Origin: Nereocystis luetkeana | Taxonomy: Eukaryota; Sar; Phaeophyceae; Laminariales; Laminariaceae | DNA length: 64,000 nucleotides | Direction of reading: 5' to 3' | Assembly (NCBI GenBank): GCA_031213475.1 | Contig: JARUPZ010000008.1 | Span: 12,147,938-12,211,937 of the forward strand | In this document: positions 44,856-57,229 of the stretch, in pieces | Layout of the letters: each line of letters begins with the position of its first letter | How positions within the stretch are numbered: the first letter of the stretch is position 1 | Translations under genes and position numbers: made by a program | Notes under the pieces: model-generated | Seen by the model: the letters and a program-made list of their open reading frames with translations, nothing else | What the model was told of the DNA's origin: nothing | The model's database searches: none

Positions 44856-44955
44856 NNNNNNNNNNNNNNNNNNNNNNNNNNNNNNNNNNNNNNNNNNNNN
44901 NNNNNNNNNNNNNNNNNNNNNNNNNNNNNNNNNNNNNNNNNNNNNNNNNNNNNNN
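44856..44955. other. assembly gap (100 N)
   Basis: Exactly 100 undetermined bases, the usual scaffold-gap placeholder, so the true length is unknown. The right flank starts inside a poly(C)-family repeat, which probably caused the break. Confidence 0.99.
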
Positions 44956-45300
44956 AGCTGCATCCTACTAAGAACTACTAAGTGAGGCGGACTTGCACAC
45001 GAACGACACCTTCGATGAGCTAATCTATTTTCCGGTGTGGCCGCTTCCAGAGACAGCAACGGGGGTACTATGTAACTGCCTTGTGAGTGCCTTAAAAAAA
45101 TACACACTTCGTGATACATACGAGCAATTCCTCCTGTCTGTGCGGACTATGGGTGTCCCACGCCGCACAAATGATCTATACCTCGCTCGCCAGCTGTGAC
45201 CACCCCCCCCTCCAAAAAAAAAACGGCACCCTGGTTGCGTAGGTCACTTAGTGGGCGGCATGTATGACAGTATCGTTGTCAACCGACGCCAACCCAACCT
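44956..45300 (-). repeat. poly(C)-ended repeat, 5' two thirds, cut by the gap
   Basis: agctgcatcctactaagaac, gtgaggcggacttgcac, ccgcttccagagacagcaac, aaatgatctatacctcgctc and cgacgccaacccaacctt follow the same order as 20158-20505. Confidence 0.85.
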
Positions 45301-45329
45301 TCACCTGGTATCTAGTTGCTGTTATCTAG

Positions 45330-45540
45330 TACATGGGGGGGGGTGAAAACTGGGGGCAAGGGGAGGAGGGGGCAGAAGGTGTGGGGGGCTGGAGCATAGA
45401 GAGGGGGCGGGACAGTGGGAAGATGAGAGGCGGGGTAGGAGTGGGGTCAGGGGGTCGCAGGGGGGAAGAGTTGGAGGGGAGGAGAAGGGGGTGGATAAAG
45501 GGGGGCAGGGGGGAGAGGGAGGTGCGGAGGTGGCAATACT
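45330..45540 (+). repeat. purine-rich (G/A) tract
   Basis: About 200 nt almost entirely G and A on the + strand, with many GGGG runs. Confidence 0.85.
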
Positions 45541-46044
45541 CGCACTGCAGTACGTATCAGGCACCCGGTATAATAGACGCTATATATATACATTCCTGGT
45601 AGGCGTTGCTACCGCTACCAGGTCCTACCGTAGAACGCTTACTATTATCATTATACCACTACGACAGAGACTACAACCCCCGTTTGCTATTCATATATAT
45701 CAGAGACCAAATGTTGATTATATTCCCGGTCAGACTATTACGGTGTTTTTGGTTGCTGTGGGAAATTTCGCTGATGGAGGTGCATTGTATAAGCCTTACG
45801 TAGCGTGGACGAGACCCCCGTGATATCGAATTCCTGTGTTGGATCGAAGGCTGAAGACAGACCCTCCAGAAACTTTTCGGGGGGGTCAGAAACCACGGAA
45901 CGTTAACGAGACATAGTCTAATATAGACAAACAAGCGCGTACGTTTGTTTGCATGGCCCGTTCCTACATATTTTTTTCCAATCAGAAGGACAAGGCTTTC
46001 CAACCACGTTTTGGAGGGGGCGTGAAAATCACGGAAAATTAACA

Positions 46045-46145
46045 GAATATACATATATACATACATACATACATACATACATACACACACACATATACAT
46101 ACATACATACATACATACATATACACATATATACATCCATATATC
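46045..46145 (+). repeat. (CATA)n/(TATACA)n microsatellite
   Basis: atacatacatac units with cacacacacata interruptions. Confidence 0.9.
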
Positions 46146-46257
46146 TAGGTTGTAGACAAATGCGCACGTTGCGTGTTTTCACATCACACAAAAATTACAC
46201 TGATTTTGAGAAGTGGCCTTGTGTCCACTGCCTCCCGCCGGACAGGAACTCGAAATG

Positions 46258-46437
46258 GGGAGGGGGTCCCGTCGAATCCTTATAGGGGGTCCCGTCGAAC
46301 CCTTATAGGGGGTCCCGTCGGACCCTTATAGGGGAACCGTCGAATCCTTATAGGGGGTCCCGTCGAACCCTTATAGGGGGCCCGTCGATCCCTTATAGGG
46401 GGCCCGTCGAACCCTTATAGGGGGTCCCATCTACCCA
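46258..46437 (+). repeat. ~24-bp minisatellite (CCTTATAGGGGGTCCCGTCG)
   Basis: Seven to eight units of cccttatagggggtcccgtc plus gaa, ending at ccatctaccc. Confidence 0.92.
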
Positions 46438-46439
46438 TC

Positions 46440-47180
46440 CATGTAGGAAGGGGGTCTCGCTCACCACCCGTGTAGGAATATATATATATATAGGTTTACG
46501 TTTCTTGGTTTACGTTTTTTGTATTTTTCACTACTCCACGGAATGAGCAGATTCACTGGAGCCTGCCTCTTGTCTTGTGGCCAGGGACTGTTAATACCAT
46601 ACTTTACTGTTTGTTGTTGTAGCTACCGTAGAATAATAGAAGAGTATGTGTACTGGCGATGAGTTAACCTCCTGGGATTTTAAAGAGGGAGATAGAAGTG
46701 AGACGACTATATATACAGCGACGGCCACTCACTGTGGCTGCGTTTTTGGGAGGACAATACAAATTACTTGGCGTCCGAGTTACAATGCAGCAAGGAGCGA
46801 GTCGTGTACCTCTCGTATAAGGTATGATACCTATGGCACGGCACGGACGCATGCACAGCGCATGCATGATCATCATCCTACCCGCACTGCGATAACGGTA
46901 GATAACACCAGGCATACTGTTATCGTGATTGCTATGATTAATTATACGATTATTTTCAGTTACATCGTAATTTTTTTAATACGAGTAACGTTTTTTTATT
47001 TTGTGCTTTTATTATTCATCATGCTTGCCGTCCGACAATGTGCGCAGCATGAGCTTCATTCAATGTTGATCGTCAAAACATTTATTTCCGAAAGAAGAAA
47101 CCCCTGGGAACAAAGGAAACCTATTTCGTGTGTAACAATTATTTGCCCAAGGTATTTCTGTTATTTTTATTGCATATCGG
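46440..47180. other. no gene recognised
   Basis: AT-rich sequence. The ORF 46646-47200 is hydrophobic in its middle only because of a T-rich stretch. A short block near 47020-47070 (cttgccgtccgacaatgtgc) is repeated at 50730-50760. Confidence 0.4.
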
Positions 47181-47184
47181 CGTT

Positions 47185-47502
47185 CCCGGTGGCTTGGTAG
47201 GTGGTCCGCGTGCCTATCAAGATCATTTTCGTGGGTTCAAGTCTCACCGAGTGCACATATGCTCGCAGGGACTTTTTCTTGCATAAAAAAATTGATTGGC
47301 GGAAAGCGCGAGGGCGTGAGTTAGCTACATTCAATGAAATTTTCAAAATCAACGAGCGGTGGGAATGCTACACCCTACGCGCGACAAAAAATAAAGGCAC
47401 GTGCCGGGGGGGAGAAGGGTAGACACCTGTGACCACGGCTTGTCCAGAAGATCGCTGAGGGTAAAACCTCCTACGAGTTAGGCTGGAAAGTAAAAGTGAT
47501 GA
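47185..47502 (+). mobile_element. SINE-A, complete-looking tRNA-derived SINE
   Basis: The head cccggtggcttggtaggtgg has a box A-like TGGCTTGGTAGG, and gggttcaagtctc about 40 nt on is a box B-like GGTTCAAGTCT, as in polymerase III tRNA promoters. An unrelated body follows, then acacctgtgaccacggcttg and an end aaagtaaaagtgatg. About 318 bp. The 3' end is shared with 1-80, the body with 48680-48966 and others. Confidence 0.7.
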
Positions 47503-47601
47503 CTAAAAAAATAAAAAATAATACCTGGTACGTGGTATTGTTTTGATTGTTTGATTATTCTGGTACATGGGTATGGTTATTATTGAGATATATAATATAT
47601 A

Positions 47602-47609
<8 letters not shown>

Positions 47610-47632
<23 letters not shown>
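47610..47632 (+). repeat. (AT)n microsatellite
   Basis: An uninterrupted AT tract within a tata-rich stretch; similar tracts lie at 48612-48640, 49785-49826, 49906-49922 and 54840-54868. Confidence 0.9.
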
Positions 47633-47635
<3 letters not shown>

Positions 47636-48679
47636 AGGGTAGTATTTTCGAGGCACGAGAAAGTGCGAGTTATACACGTATCAGGTACGGAAGAAGTTTG
47701 GGTAACCGATCTGATCAACACGGGTGAATGCACCTGACAATAATAGGATAGCCTTTTGAGACACACAGCTTGCTTCGTTCGTAGATAGATGTTGTGACCA
47801 GCGAGCTAAGCCCGTTGTCAAGCGGACTCAGGGCTACTACAAGAGTGATACATATGATTAATATTTCTACTACGAGTTGGAATTGAAGAGTAGGGCTCTG
47901 AGTTGAGCGTTCGGTCTGATCTGTTTGAATGCTGAGCAAGCAGGGGTTTTCGCCTGCCAGACATTTTTTCAAATATTTTCTCGATCGAGACCCTCCTTGG
48001 AAAGACTCGTTCGTTCGTTCGTCATGACATGATACATTGTATGTATGTGGTGTCTTGTGAGCACGTGGACGAGAGCAGCTAGCTGCGTGTGTGCACGGAA
48101 AAAAAGCCTTGGGGGACCATGCCGGAGGGCATGGCAAACGTTGCCGGACAAGCCAAGACAGGAGGAAGGAGCGAATCGCCAAGATCGGCACCTACCTCTC
48201 GTATATATATATGTCGTAGCACAGCTGCAGTGTGACGTTACCGGGGATGTTTAGCACAGAGTGACGTTACCCAGGATGATGCACCCTTCCTTGGTGATAT
48301 CATTCTGTTCGCAGCTTGTTTTTGATTAATATTACTATTAATACGAGTATTATATTAGTAGCTTCGATTTGGTCCCCCTGGCTATGGGACCCCAAAGGGA
48401 CAAACACAAACTAAACTGCAGGTAGGTAGGTATATATCAAGATATATCTTGCCAGGTATCTACTACCTGTAGTAGTATCATATGAAAATTGTCATACATA
48501 CATGGGTCGATGGATGATGATGTCATCGTCGACCTTTCTTCATAGCTTTCAAACCGTTCCCCCACTACCTCCTATAATATTACTATACGAGTACAGACAC
48601 ATTGTACGTATGGATATATATATATATATATATATATATTTTTTTCTCTTCCCATTCATTATCTTCGCACATCTTCTTC

Positions 48680-48966
48680 TCTCTCTCCTTCCAACTCGTA
48701 ACTCAGATCCGGGGTCACATAGCAGGCTCTTCTCCCCCCTTCCCGCTACGGTACGTGCCTTCATTTTTATCGCGAGAAGATTTCAGCCTTTTCTTCCCTC
48801 GTCGACTCGCATCGAATTGTGCCTACCCACGCTGCAAGGCGCTCTCAACAATTGAATCCTTTTTTATTTTTGCAAATAAAGTCAAAGTCCGACCCACCTG
48901 GGGCTCGAACCCAGGACTCAAACAAGTAGAATTCGAGGTTAACCACTTGAACCACCGGGGCGATAT
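48680..48966 (-). mobile_element. SINE-A, minus-strand copy
   Basis: Read on the minus strand, the head gccccggtggttcaagtggt and cctgggttcgagccccaggt gives box A- and box B-like blocks (GGTTCGAGCCC). The body gacgagggaagaaaaggctg, gcgataaaaatgaaggcacg and cctgctatgtgaccccggat matches the copies at 37825, 42985 and 47185. Confidence 0.7.
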
Positions 48967-49001
48967 ACTGCTGTATCACAGGCAATATGAATATATCATA
49001 T

Positions 49002-49084
49002 TACGGAGGACCTAACCGAGTAAAAATAGGGAAACATGTAGGTTTTTGTCTGTACCGCAGGTCCAATAACTATGGTCCTCCGTA
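49002..49084. mobile_element. TA-flanked MITE copy, shortened
   Basis: ttacggaggacctaaccg to ccaataactatggtcctccg; about 83 bp, lacking part of the left end. Confidence 0.75.
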
Positions 49085-49679
49085 GCATGTATAACCGACA
49101 TTGTGCAGCCTAACACAGTCGATTGTCATGATATCACGTTCCAGTAGCTATAAAGCGGTGCAATACGTACCGGTATGAGAGAACGTGACGTGCTACTAAC
49201 GGAAGCGTCTCCGTAGATTGTACCAGGTAGGTATCAGTATGAGGAATGAGGAAACAGACAGAAGATAAGTACAACGACGAGTAGAAAGAACTGCACGTGA
49301 CGTGCTAGTAACGAACGGAAGGGTTCAGTAGATTGTACGTGTGTATGAAGAAACATGGTTCAGGGGGCAGTCTGGTCTTTGACTGTCCCTACCCTGTGGC
49401 ACTCTGATCTCGAACTCTATCATTGAGCTCCCTTGAGTTAATGAGCAACAATAATAACTTTACCAAGAAGAAGCGTGTCCTCGCCAGCATCGACATCCCT
49501 GCGTCCTCCTCTATAATAATTCTTTACACGATCACCCAAACAACATCTATCTAGCTTCGTACTCTCGTGTGGCCTGCGATTTCTGATGGATGTGCACCTA
49601 TTATCGCGATGAATTATTGTTTATAGAACTAGTGCTGGTAAACAAAACAGCTAGCTAGCTGTGTGATATCGAGGATTTA

Positions 49680-49778
49680 GGCGAAGTTCATCTTTGCAAG
49701 CTGCGTGATGCTTCCATCGCGTGCACTACGTACGGGGTGGGGTGTAAATGGCCTCATCATGCAGGAAACACGGTCAGT

Positions 49779-49833
<55 letters not shown>

Positions 49834-49905
49834 GACGAAGACAAAATCTGAGGCTGCGGCACTAAAGGAGTGAGTGTGTCTATATTTGGGAAATAAATAC
49901 AAATC
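49680..49905 (+). repeat. dispersed repeat with (AT)n insertion, copy 1
   Basis: atctttgcaagctgcgtgat, ccatcgcgtgcactacgta, gacgaagacaaaatctgagg and atatttgggaaataaat match 51672-51848 in order. A 40-nt AT tract is inserted. Confidence 0.7.
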
Positions 49906-51189
49906 AATATATATATATATATAAGCACTAAAAATAAAAAGTAAAATCCAGGGGTGCACGGTATGTATTCCCACGAGTGGAGATTTTTCCTGGGTTTATG
50001 ATACCATGGTATGCCATATGCACCTGGTTCCTGGTACCCCTGGTTCCTGGTACCTGTGGTACCTGGTACCTGTCACTTGCATTACTTATTGTATGAGTAA
50101 ATACGATGCAGATGATATTGTTTGACCATGGATATTTCGTCATGTGGTATTGTGAGGTGATACGCGGAAGGTTACAGACATGCCCACATCAATCAGTACC
50201 ACAGCTCGATCCAGAGGGGCGAGAGCAGCGGAGGTAGCAACATAATATATATATATAGAAGCAGTACTCAGGTAGTATATATATATAAATAGTAGATAGT
50301 AGTATCACCACTTCAGTAGTAATAACTATATTTATTTACGATAAGCTATCTATGTTATCTCCTATCCTCGCCGATCCATCCACAACAACAAACAGGAAAA
50401 ACAACAGCGTCAACATTATATATATATATATATACCTGGTATACATCATGAGCAACAACAATTAATTAACGAGCGTCGTTGCTGTTGAAATCACAGTACT
50501 ACTCCTAGGACCTGTTTTCTCTTGTTGTTGTTGTTGTCGCAGTCATGTGGTACCCCATGCAATCGTAGTCTTTGAATGCCATAATACCAGGTACTTTTGA
50601 TAATATCACATATACTATATAACCATGTCACCTATCACTATCACTATATATAATAAGTTGTTAAGCTTATCTCGACATGATCGTGATCATGTTAAACGTT
50701 TGCCATTGATTTCGTCTTTGAATACCCTTGCCATCCAACAATGTGCAGCATGACCTTCAACGTTGATCACTCATAACTTTCCAGAAAGAAGATTGTTATC
50801 GTTATTGCGCCTATTTCATGATCGTCATCACGTTAAACGTTAGCCATTGTACAAGGTAGGTGCAGAGCGAGTTTCAACGTCGAATACGCAGAAACCCGCA
50901 AGCACGAAATCAACTCAGAATAAGCACTCCTCCCTCAGATAAAAACAGGAAGACCACACAGGAAACGAAAAATAGAACCTATCCATGCACATGGTATAAC
51001 CCCATCCAGTATATATATTTGGCTAACATCGACCTGTCACTGCAGTGCACCTACCTGATAACCTTGCGCCACCCTCCCCTCTCATCTATCTGCTTTCTGC
51101 TCTTCTTCTTACAGTAAATTTCCTAAGCCGTCTTCAGGCTCCATGCCTACGCCATTGGTGTGGGTCTGTCACCCCCCCCCCCCCTGGTT

Positions 51190-51310
51190 CCTTGGTTCTA
51201 GCATTGTCTGCCTGGTCGGTGGAAACCCGACGTGCTCCGCCCCGGCATTGTAGGAAGAAAGGCGAGGGGCTATGGTCATACGACTACGGTGCATCCTAAT
51301 GAGTACCAGG
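51190..51310 (+). repeat. poly(C)-family repeat fragment
   Basis: ttgtctgcctggtcggtgga, acccgacgtgctccgccccg and ggctatggtcatacgactac, ending aatgagtacc. Confidence 0.75.
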
Positions 51311-51671
51311 TACACTCCCCCTGGCTCCTTCGCGCATTCTGGTGACTCCTAAGCTGTACTGCTAGTTTGGAACAACAGGAAACACCCTCCGCGGAATGGT
51401 GACCTACTCTGTCGATGTGGTCACCGAGACCATTTTGCGGTAGGCGTTCCTTCAGACATTGATTGATCTCGTCTCTTCGCACGATGCTGTTATTCTACAG
51501 TAATGCACTGACTGGGAATCAATCGGCAGCGCAATAATATATGTACCAGGTATACATACAGTAACTAACTGTAATTAATTAGTACCTGGTACCCGGTAGT
51601 TGACAATATTCATCATATTTTTTATCGGTATACACTTAAAAAACATCAGATCAGCTGTAAGATCGAGTATT

Positions 51672-51848
51672 TCGTCGAAACTTATATTTGCAAGCCGTAG
51701 GGTATGCTACTTCGATCGCGCGTACTTCGGGTTTTATATGGCCTCAGGCAGGAAGTACAGCCCGTATGTGAGGAAGACAAGGTCTGGAGCTGCAGAGTTC
51801 AAGGAGTGCGGGTGTTTCTATATTTTAAATTTGGGAAATAAATGAAAG
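51672..51848 (+). repeat. dispersed repeat, copy 2
   Basis: tatatttgcaagccgtaggg, cgatcgcgcgtacttcggg, gaggaagacaaggtctggag and aatttgggaaataaat. A fainter third piece may lie at 53320-53360. Confidence 0.7.
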
Positions 51849-52948
51849 GCAAACAATTTTCCGGAGGTTGCACGTAGCTTGCCACGAGGATTGATTGCAC
51901 TTCGAAGTAAAAAAAAAGTATGTATTTGCCTGTGTGTAGTTCTTGCGGTCATGTGTGTGCGTGGTGTGTCCGTGTTGAGTGGTTTCGACCGAATGGCGTC
52001 AACACACTCAGTCTGTGTTCCGTCCTGATTCAACTTAGTTTAGATAAATACAAGCTCTGTGGTGAAAAACCGTGCTGTCCTACGATCATCGCAAAGGTTC
52101 CGAAGCAAGCAAAAAAATGAACACTACAATTCATCAACAACGTACCGGATACGCATGAATGAGCACACTGAAAACGAGACAGATAAGAAAACGGGAACAA
52201 GCATCCAATCAATCGAGAAAAAAATATCGCTGAAATGAGATTGGTGTCACAGAAATTTGCAAGGATCCTACTGTTAAGAGTATAAGGCATCCGACTTTGG
52301 TCGACAATTGTACAGGAACCAACCGCAGCATGCACGAAACAACAACACGCAAAGAGAGAGGCATTCACATCGGAGAAGGACAGAGAGGAAACACGAAACA
52401 AGAACCGACTACTCGTGGGGAAACAATGGCAAACCAAAAACAGAATACTACGGTAAGTACTCAAGAATTAGGTACTCGAGATAGCAAAATTATTAGCGTG
52501 AATACATCAATAAATACCAGAGGCACTTGGTATTAAATAGTTCAATGCTCCTGCTGCAATTAATTACTTTGTACCTGGTATCACGTAATCGAGACTGGTT
52601 CCTTACCACATCAATCAGCTGCCATCTCCTTTTTCAGCACTCGCCCACAGCGGTGTCAAATAAATGCTAATACTGTTTATTATTATTGCAGGTATGTACT
52701 AAACTATTTTAATAGCTGTAGTACTTCGTAAGCGTATTGTTTGTTGCTGTCGCGCCCCCCCCCCCCCCCTTCAGGAAAAACCCGACCAAACTACAGCAGC
52801 AGTACAACAAAAAAAAAAAACACTGGAATTACTCTAGGGTCAGGCATCAAATATGTCACAGGCACAGGCCCAACTTTCTTAGACGAACTGGTGCCGTGCC
52901 GCACTATCTGCCCTTTCCTTGCGCTGCATACACCGACAGTGGTATCAG

Positions 52949-53034
52949 TACGCCCCCCCCCCCCTCCACCCCCCCCCCCCCCCCTCCACCCCCCCCCCCC
53001 CCCCTCCACCCCCCCCCCCCCCCCTACCACCCCT
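52949..53034 (+). repeat. tandem C-tract repeat (C14-16 TCCAC)
   Basis: Four C runs separated by tcca or tacca. The proline-rich ORFs here are artefacts. Confidence 0.9.
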
Positions 53035-53385
53035 GTTAGCGTAGCTACATACAGTAGTAGTAGTACTAGCTCCTTTCCGCCGCCTCACCATCGTCTCACG
53101 TCATATCATCATGAAGCGACCCGCCGCCTCCACGACCCCCCGGTAGCACCTGCCACCCTTCTTAGCCGGCGTGTGTCGGCCACAACAACACCACAGGTCA
53201 TCATATGTATCTATCTATCCAACCCTTTTAGGAATGCAGTACCATTTTTTAATAAAAAACTAAACGAGTGCGTCAGCTGTGAGTTCAACCGATCGGCAGA
53301 TCGATAGATACTCAACTAACTCTGCAAGCTGCGTGAATCGTTCGCGCGTTTTCCATTATTTCCCTAGCGATTGACTAGTGGCCGG

Positions 53386-53470
53386 TGACTCCCATTTATG
53401 ATAGGGGACGAACTACTTAGAACATCGCCGGATTGCCCCCAAAACGGGACTGTAGTTATGAAAGGGTGTA
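53386..53470. mobile_element. TTAA-type MITE, degenerate
   Basis: aggggacgaactacttagaa and ttgcccccaaaacgggactg then gtagttatgaaagggtg. The right half is well preserved, the left half is not. Confidence 0.55.
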
Positions 53471-54486
53471 TCTACCCTCTACCCCGAAAACCAAGAGCGA
53501 GGATTCGGTGGATCCTCCGGGGGCTCGAAAAACCTTGAGGTCGCCTGCTACGTCTAGTTATTTTTTTCCATACTCTTTTTACTTTCAGCCTTCTGGACAT
53601 GAGCCGTGGTCACAGCAGTATGTGCTTTCCGCCCCCCCCCCCCCCCCCCGCGCTTCCCCGGTACATACTTGCCTGCGTTTTTATGACGGATAGAGTTCAT
53701 TCAGCATTATTCCCACACTGCTCGTCGATTTTCATCTTTTTTTGCTAGCTCACGCTGTCGCGCATTCCACGATCATCAGAAAAAGGCACACCTTCAATAT
53801 ATATATATATATCTTTATTTTATGCGAACCCGCTACACCAGTCAGTAATAATACTGTATGTACTGCTGCAGTACATACTTGTTTGGCCTACGTACAGTTT
53901 TTATTTCTGGTCGGCCTGGTCCCGGACTCTCCCCGCTAGCAATCGTCCCTCGCATCATTCTGCTGGTCAATCAATCGCTCACTGCTTGTCCGCTGTACGC
54001 CCCCCACAAAAGGGAGAACATCACTACGAAAGTATCTGTTGTCCGCGGGATAGTCGTGTTGACGCTCTCTCGCGTTGCCCCTCTTCTGGAGGGCCTTGTG
54101 GCGTACGACATGGGGAATAAAGTGGTCAGTTCGTTGTCGGCGCGTTGTCGGCGCTGGAAAGGCTTTTGCTCGTACGAGGAGAGGGAGATGGTGGTGTATC
54201 GTTCGGAGCTCTGCGAAAAGTGAGCACTCCTGGCTGAAAGCCCACGTCACATACGCACCCCTCCGTTCAGCATGGCCTCCAATACCTCGCCCTTTTTTGG
54301 CATGAGCAGAGAGGTCTACGTGTGCTGTCTACATACAACAGTAAAGTGCACAACAGCTCCCGCTTGAACCGCTTGTAGCATGCCCACGCGAGTCGGATCC
54401 ATCGTTTGATCTCTACCACAATATCGGCGCTTGCATTGACAATATTTTAGCCATGCAGTAGGACAGGTCGCAAACAGGTACGGAAA

Positions 54487-54651
54487 ATGCGTTGTTATCG
54501 GTTGCTTGTCTCGGTATGCCTATTTGTCCTGGCCTGGGCTGCTTCGATGACGAGCGTTGAGGCCTACGGTCGCCGAGTTAATTTCTTGGGCGCCGTGAAA
54601 CCCGTGCTGCTGCTGCTGGTTCGACAGCGAACGGTCAAAATAACGTGCCAG
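54487..54651 (+). CDS. possible first exon with signal peptide (unassigned)
   Basis: Fifty-five codons from ATG: MRCYRLLVSVCLFVLAWAAS, MTSVEA, then YGRRVNF to KITCQ, followed directly by a good donor CAG/gtacgc. A basic start, a hydrophobic core and VEA-Y fit an ER signal peptide and cleavage site. I recognise no family and find no downstream exon, so this may be chance. Confidence 0.25.
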
Positions 54652-54654
54652 GTA

Positions 54655-54836
54655 CGCACATACATACATGTATGTGCGGTGCATGCCAGTACACTTACCA
54701 CTGTTGTAGTAATGAAATAGTACAAGTAGTACATACATGCGGTCCTGTTTTTTTTTAGGATACACTAATTCTTACGGTAGCAGCTCTACAGTATTAATAC
54801 CTGGAAGTTCAGCAGCAGTGCAAATGCCACTATGAA

Positions 54837-54872
<36 letters not shown>

Positions 54873-55955
54873 AGTGCTGTGTACACTGCTTGCTGCTCCG
54901 TGAGTACGGCATATTTTATTCAAGCAAACAAAGAGGAATATTGATCGGACAAGAACACAGCAACATATGTCATCAACAACCCACAACAACAACAGCGACA
55001 GAACAACAACTAACAGCAAAAACGCAACAACCACCACTAAAAGCAACGGCCAAAACCAAAAGCAACAACAACAACAGCAACAACCAACCACCAGACGCAA
55101 ATCAACGAAGGGGTATAGGGTATAGCAATGTGAGGGTCGAAACTTGTGGAGGACCGAGCAAAAAAGGCCTACTATTTATTATTAATATTAATCCATGTTG
55201 AAGATCATGCTGCACATTGTCGGATGGCAAGATAAATAATGCCTGGTAATAAATAAAAGCGTAATAGTACTTTGCATAACACGAGAACACGAGTAGCAGC
55301 AACCTATATTTTTTGTTGTATTAATAATAGCAGCCTACATTTTTGTTGTATAGTAGTGGGTGACGTCGCGCAATCATTCCCACGCTCCGTAGTAGTTGTA
55401 GAGAAAGATGAAAAATATTCTCGGGATGAGATCGGGTCGATGTACTAAACCACGCAGAGGCCGCCGTACTTAGCTTGTTGTGCTGCAGCGGTTGCCGCGT
55501 GGTGTGGCACTGCGGCCGCAGAGAGTCAAATGGACACACACGTCACACCTGCTGTGTATACTTCGAAGTATATGCGTTTTGATACGTCATGTATGTGGGA
55601 GTATGGTGAGAGCTTTCACACGTAAGTGTGTGTTGTCCTCACAATAAACCGTTCTTTCTATCCAACAAATAAACCAGTACGTACACACTAACTAAGTACT
55701 TGCTGTGCTGTAGTTAGTGCTCGTCCCTGTGAGAGACACTTACTTGTACTATTAAGAGTTATTATGCGTCCACAACTGCCGTAATGCAGTAGAGGCTGTG
55801 AGACAGAAGAGACATAATATAATCGAAACGAAAAATAATCGCACATACATGCATGGGTAAAGCAAGAGTGAAATTTAAATGCCGAATGACAATGTACCGG
55901 GTACGAGAGAAACACAGCAACACGAGCCAGACCAGAAACAGACTACCTGGTACGT
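54655..55955. other. no gene recognised
   Basis: An (AT)n tract (54840-54868), a CAACAA-rich stretch (54960-55090) and otherwise AT-rich sequence. No supported gene. Confidence 0.45.
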
Positions 55956-55959
55956 ACTA

Positions 55960-56127
55960 CAAGCGCTTCGCTCCGCGGGCGGCCTACGCCGCCCGCTACG
56001 CTCGCTCAGGAAGGAAGGAAACATACACCAAGTTACTATGCCAAGCGGAAAGAGGTCCATGATTGAATGTAGTGTTTTCATGATCGATCGCTGTACGCCG
56101 CCCGCTACGCTCGCTCAGGAAGGAAAA
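55960..56127 (+). repeat. GC-palindromic repeat, two copies
   Basis: gcggcctacgccgcccgcta, cgctcgctcaggaaggaa at 55978-56022 and gccgcccgctacgctcgctc, aggaaggaaa at 56097-56127. The same block occurs inverted at 61410-61472. Confidence 0.8.
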
Positions 56128-56164
56128 CAATACAAGGTTAGGTTTTGTAGGGTACCTACCTACA

Positions 56165-56530
56165 GAACCATACCCGGGGTATTTACCCGGGGAATAATAC
56201 CCTACAGAGAACTTCTGTAAGTTATGTAAGACAATTATACCCGTACCCGGAACTTCTGTAAGTTCTGTACGACCTTCATAACCGTACCCGGAACTTCTGT
56301 AAGTTCTGTACGCCCCGTTTCACAATAATACCCGGGGCACCGGTACAACGTTTTCGTACCTGCCCGGAACTTCTGTTTGTTCTGTACGCCCGTGCCACTA
56401 TACCCGGAACTTCTGTGAGTTCTGCAAGGGTTTTATACCCGTACCTGGAACTTCTGTAACTTCTGTAAGACCTTCGGCACAATACCCTGGGTAAGGGTAT
56501 ACCCTCGGCATCATACCCGGGGTGCCGGTA
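56165..56530 (+). repeat. ~42-bp minisatellite (CCCGGAACTTCTGT), array 1
   Basis: About six units of acccggaacttctgtaagtt plus ctgtacgacc, with tacccggggta-type palindromes at the edges. Confidence 0.9.
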
Positions 56531-57229
56531 CAGATTATTAATAGTATGGCGTTGAGGAGCAAAATATGTCGGGAGACAACACTTTCAACCCTTGACAGAC
56601 AGCAGCTTTGCCTTGACATACATGCCGTGACTGACACCAAACTATACTAGGTTTTAGTATGGAACACTTCGGCCCTACACCCTTAACAGCGCATGTTTTG
56701 CCTTGCTTGACATGTCTCCCGACATACTTGTTGAGGAGTGATGCTATGTATTCTGACGTCATGTCTCATCAGTGACACACACCGAAAATGAAATGACGAA
56801 TTGCAGCTCGTATATACGTCATATATCATGGTATATATTATTAATATATACCTGGTTTGATGCGTATAGAAATAATACAATACTATCACAACGAGCGCAA
56901 CTTATGATATGCACGTACCAGGTACGTAGAGGTTTCGTTTTTTCACTCGTACACTAATATATTATTATTTACCTGGTACCAAATAGTAGTGGGATGTACC
57001 ATACCAGTACTCATTTCACGCATGGCCGTAGTCGGGGGGCGGGGGTGGTTTTAATTTTAATTTGTTTTCGTCTTTACAAAAAATCGGAAGCAACGCACGC
57101 TGATACGCCGACGGTTGAGCGTGATTTCAATGCTTGCGGAAACCTCCTCTTTCCAAACCGGAGTCGCATCGACACGTGCTGGGTGGAGATAGTGATGTTT
57201 GTCAAGGTGTTACCTACTGAGCTATAGGG

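Larger units (their letters stand above)
49090..54480. other. no gene recognised; repeats and simple sequence
   Basis: Apart from the listed repeats, this 5.4 kb is AT-rich, with C tracts at 51170, 52755 and 53632 and frequent TACCTGGTA motifs. The ORFs at 52297, 52741 and 53858 are low-complexity or unmatched. Confidence 0.45.

Noticed and set aside
47185-47260. tRNA gene
   Set aside because: Box A/B-like blocks are present, but no complete acceptor stem or anticodon arm can be drawn, and the sequence continues into a dispersed SINE body. The same applies at 48890-48966 and 57430-57498.
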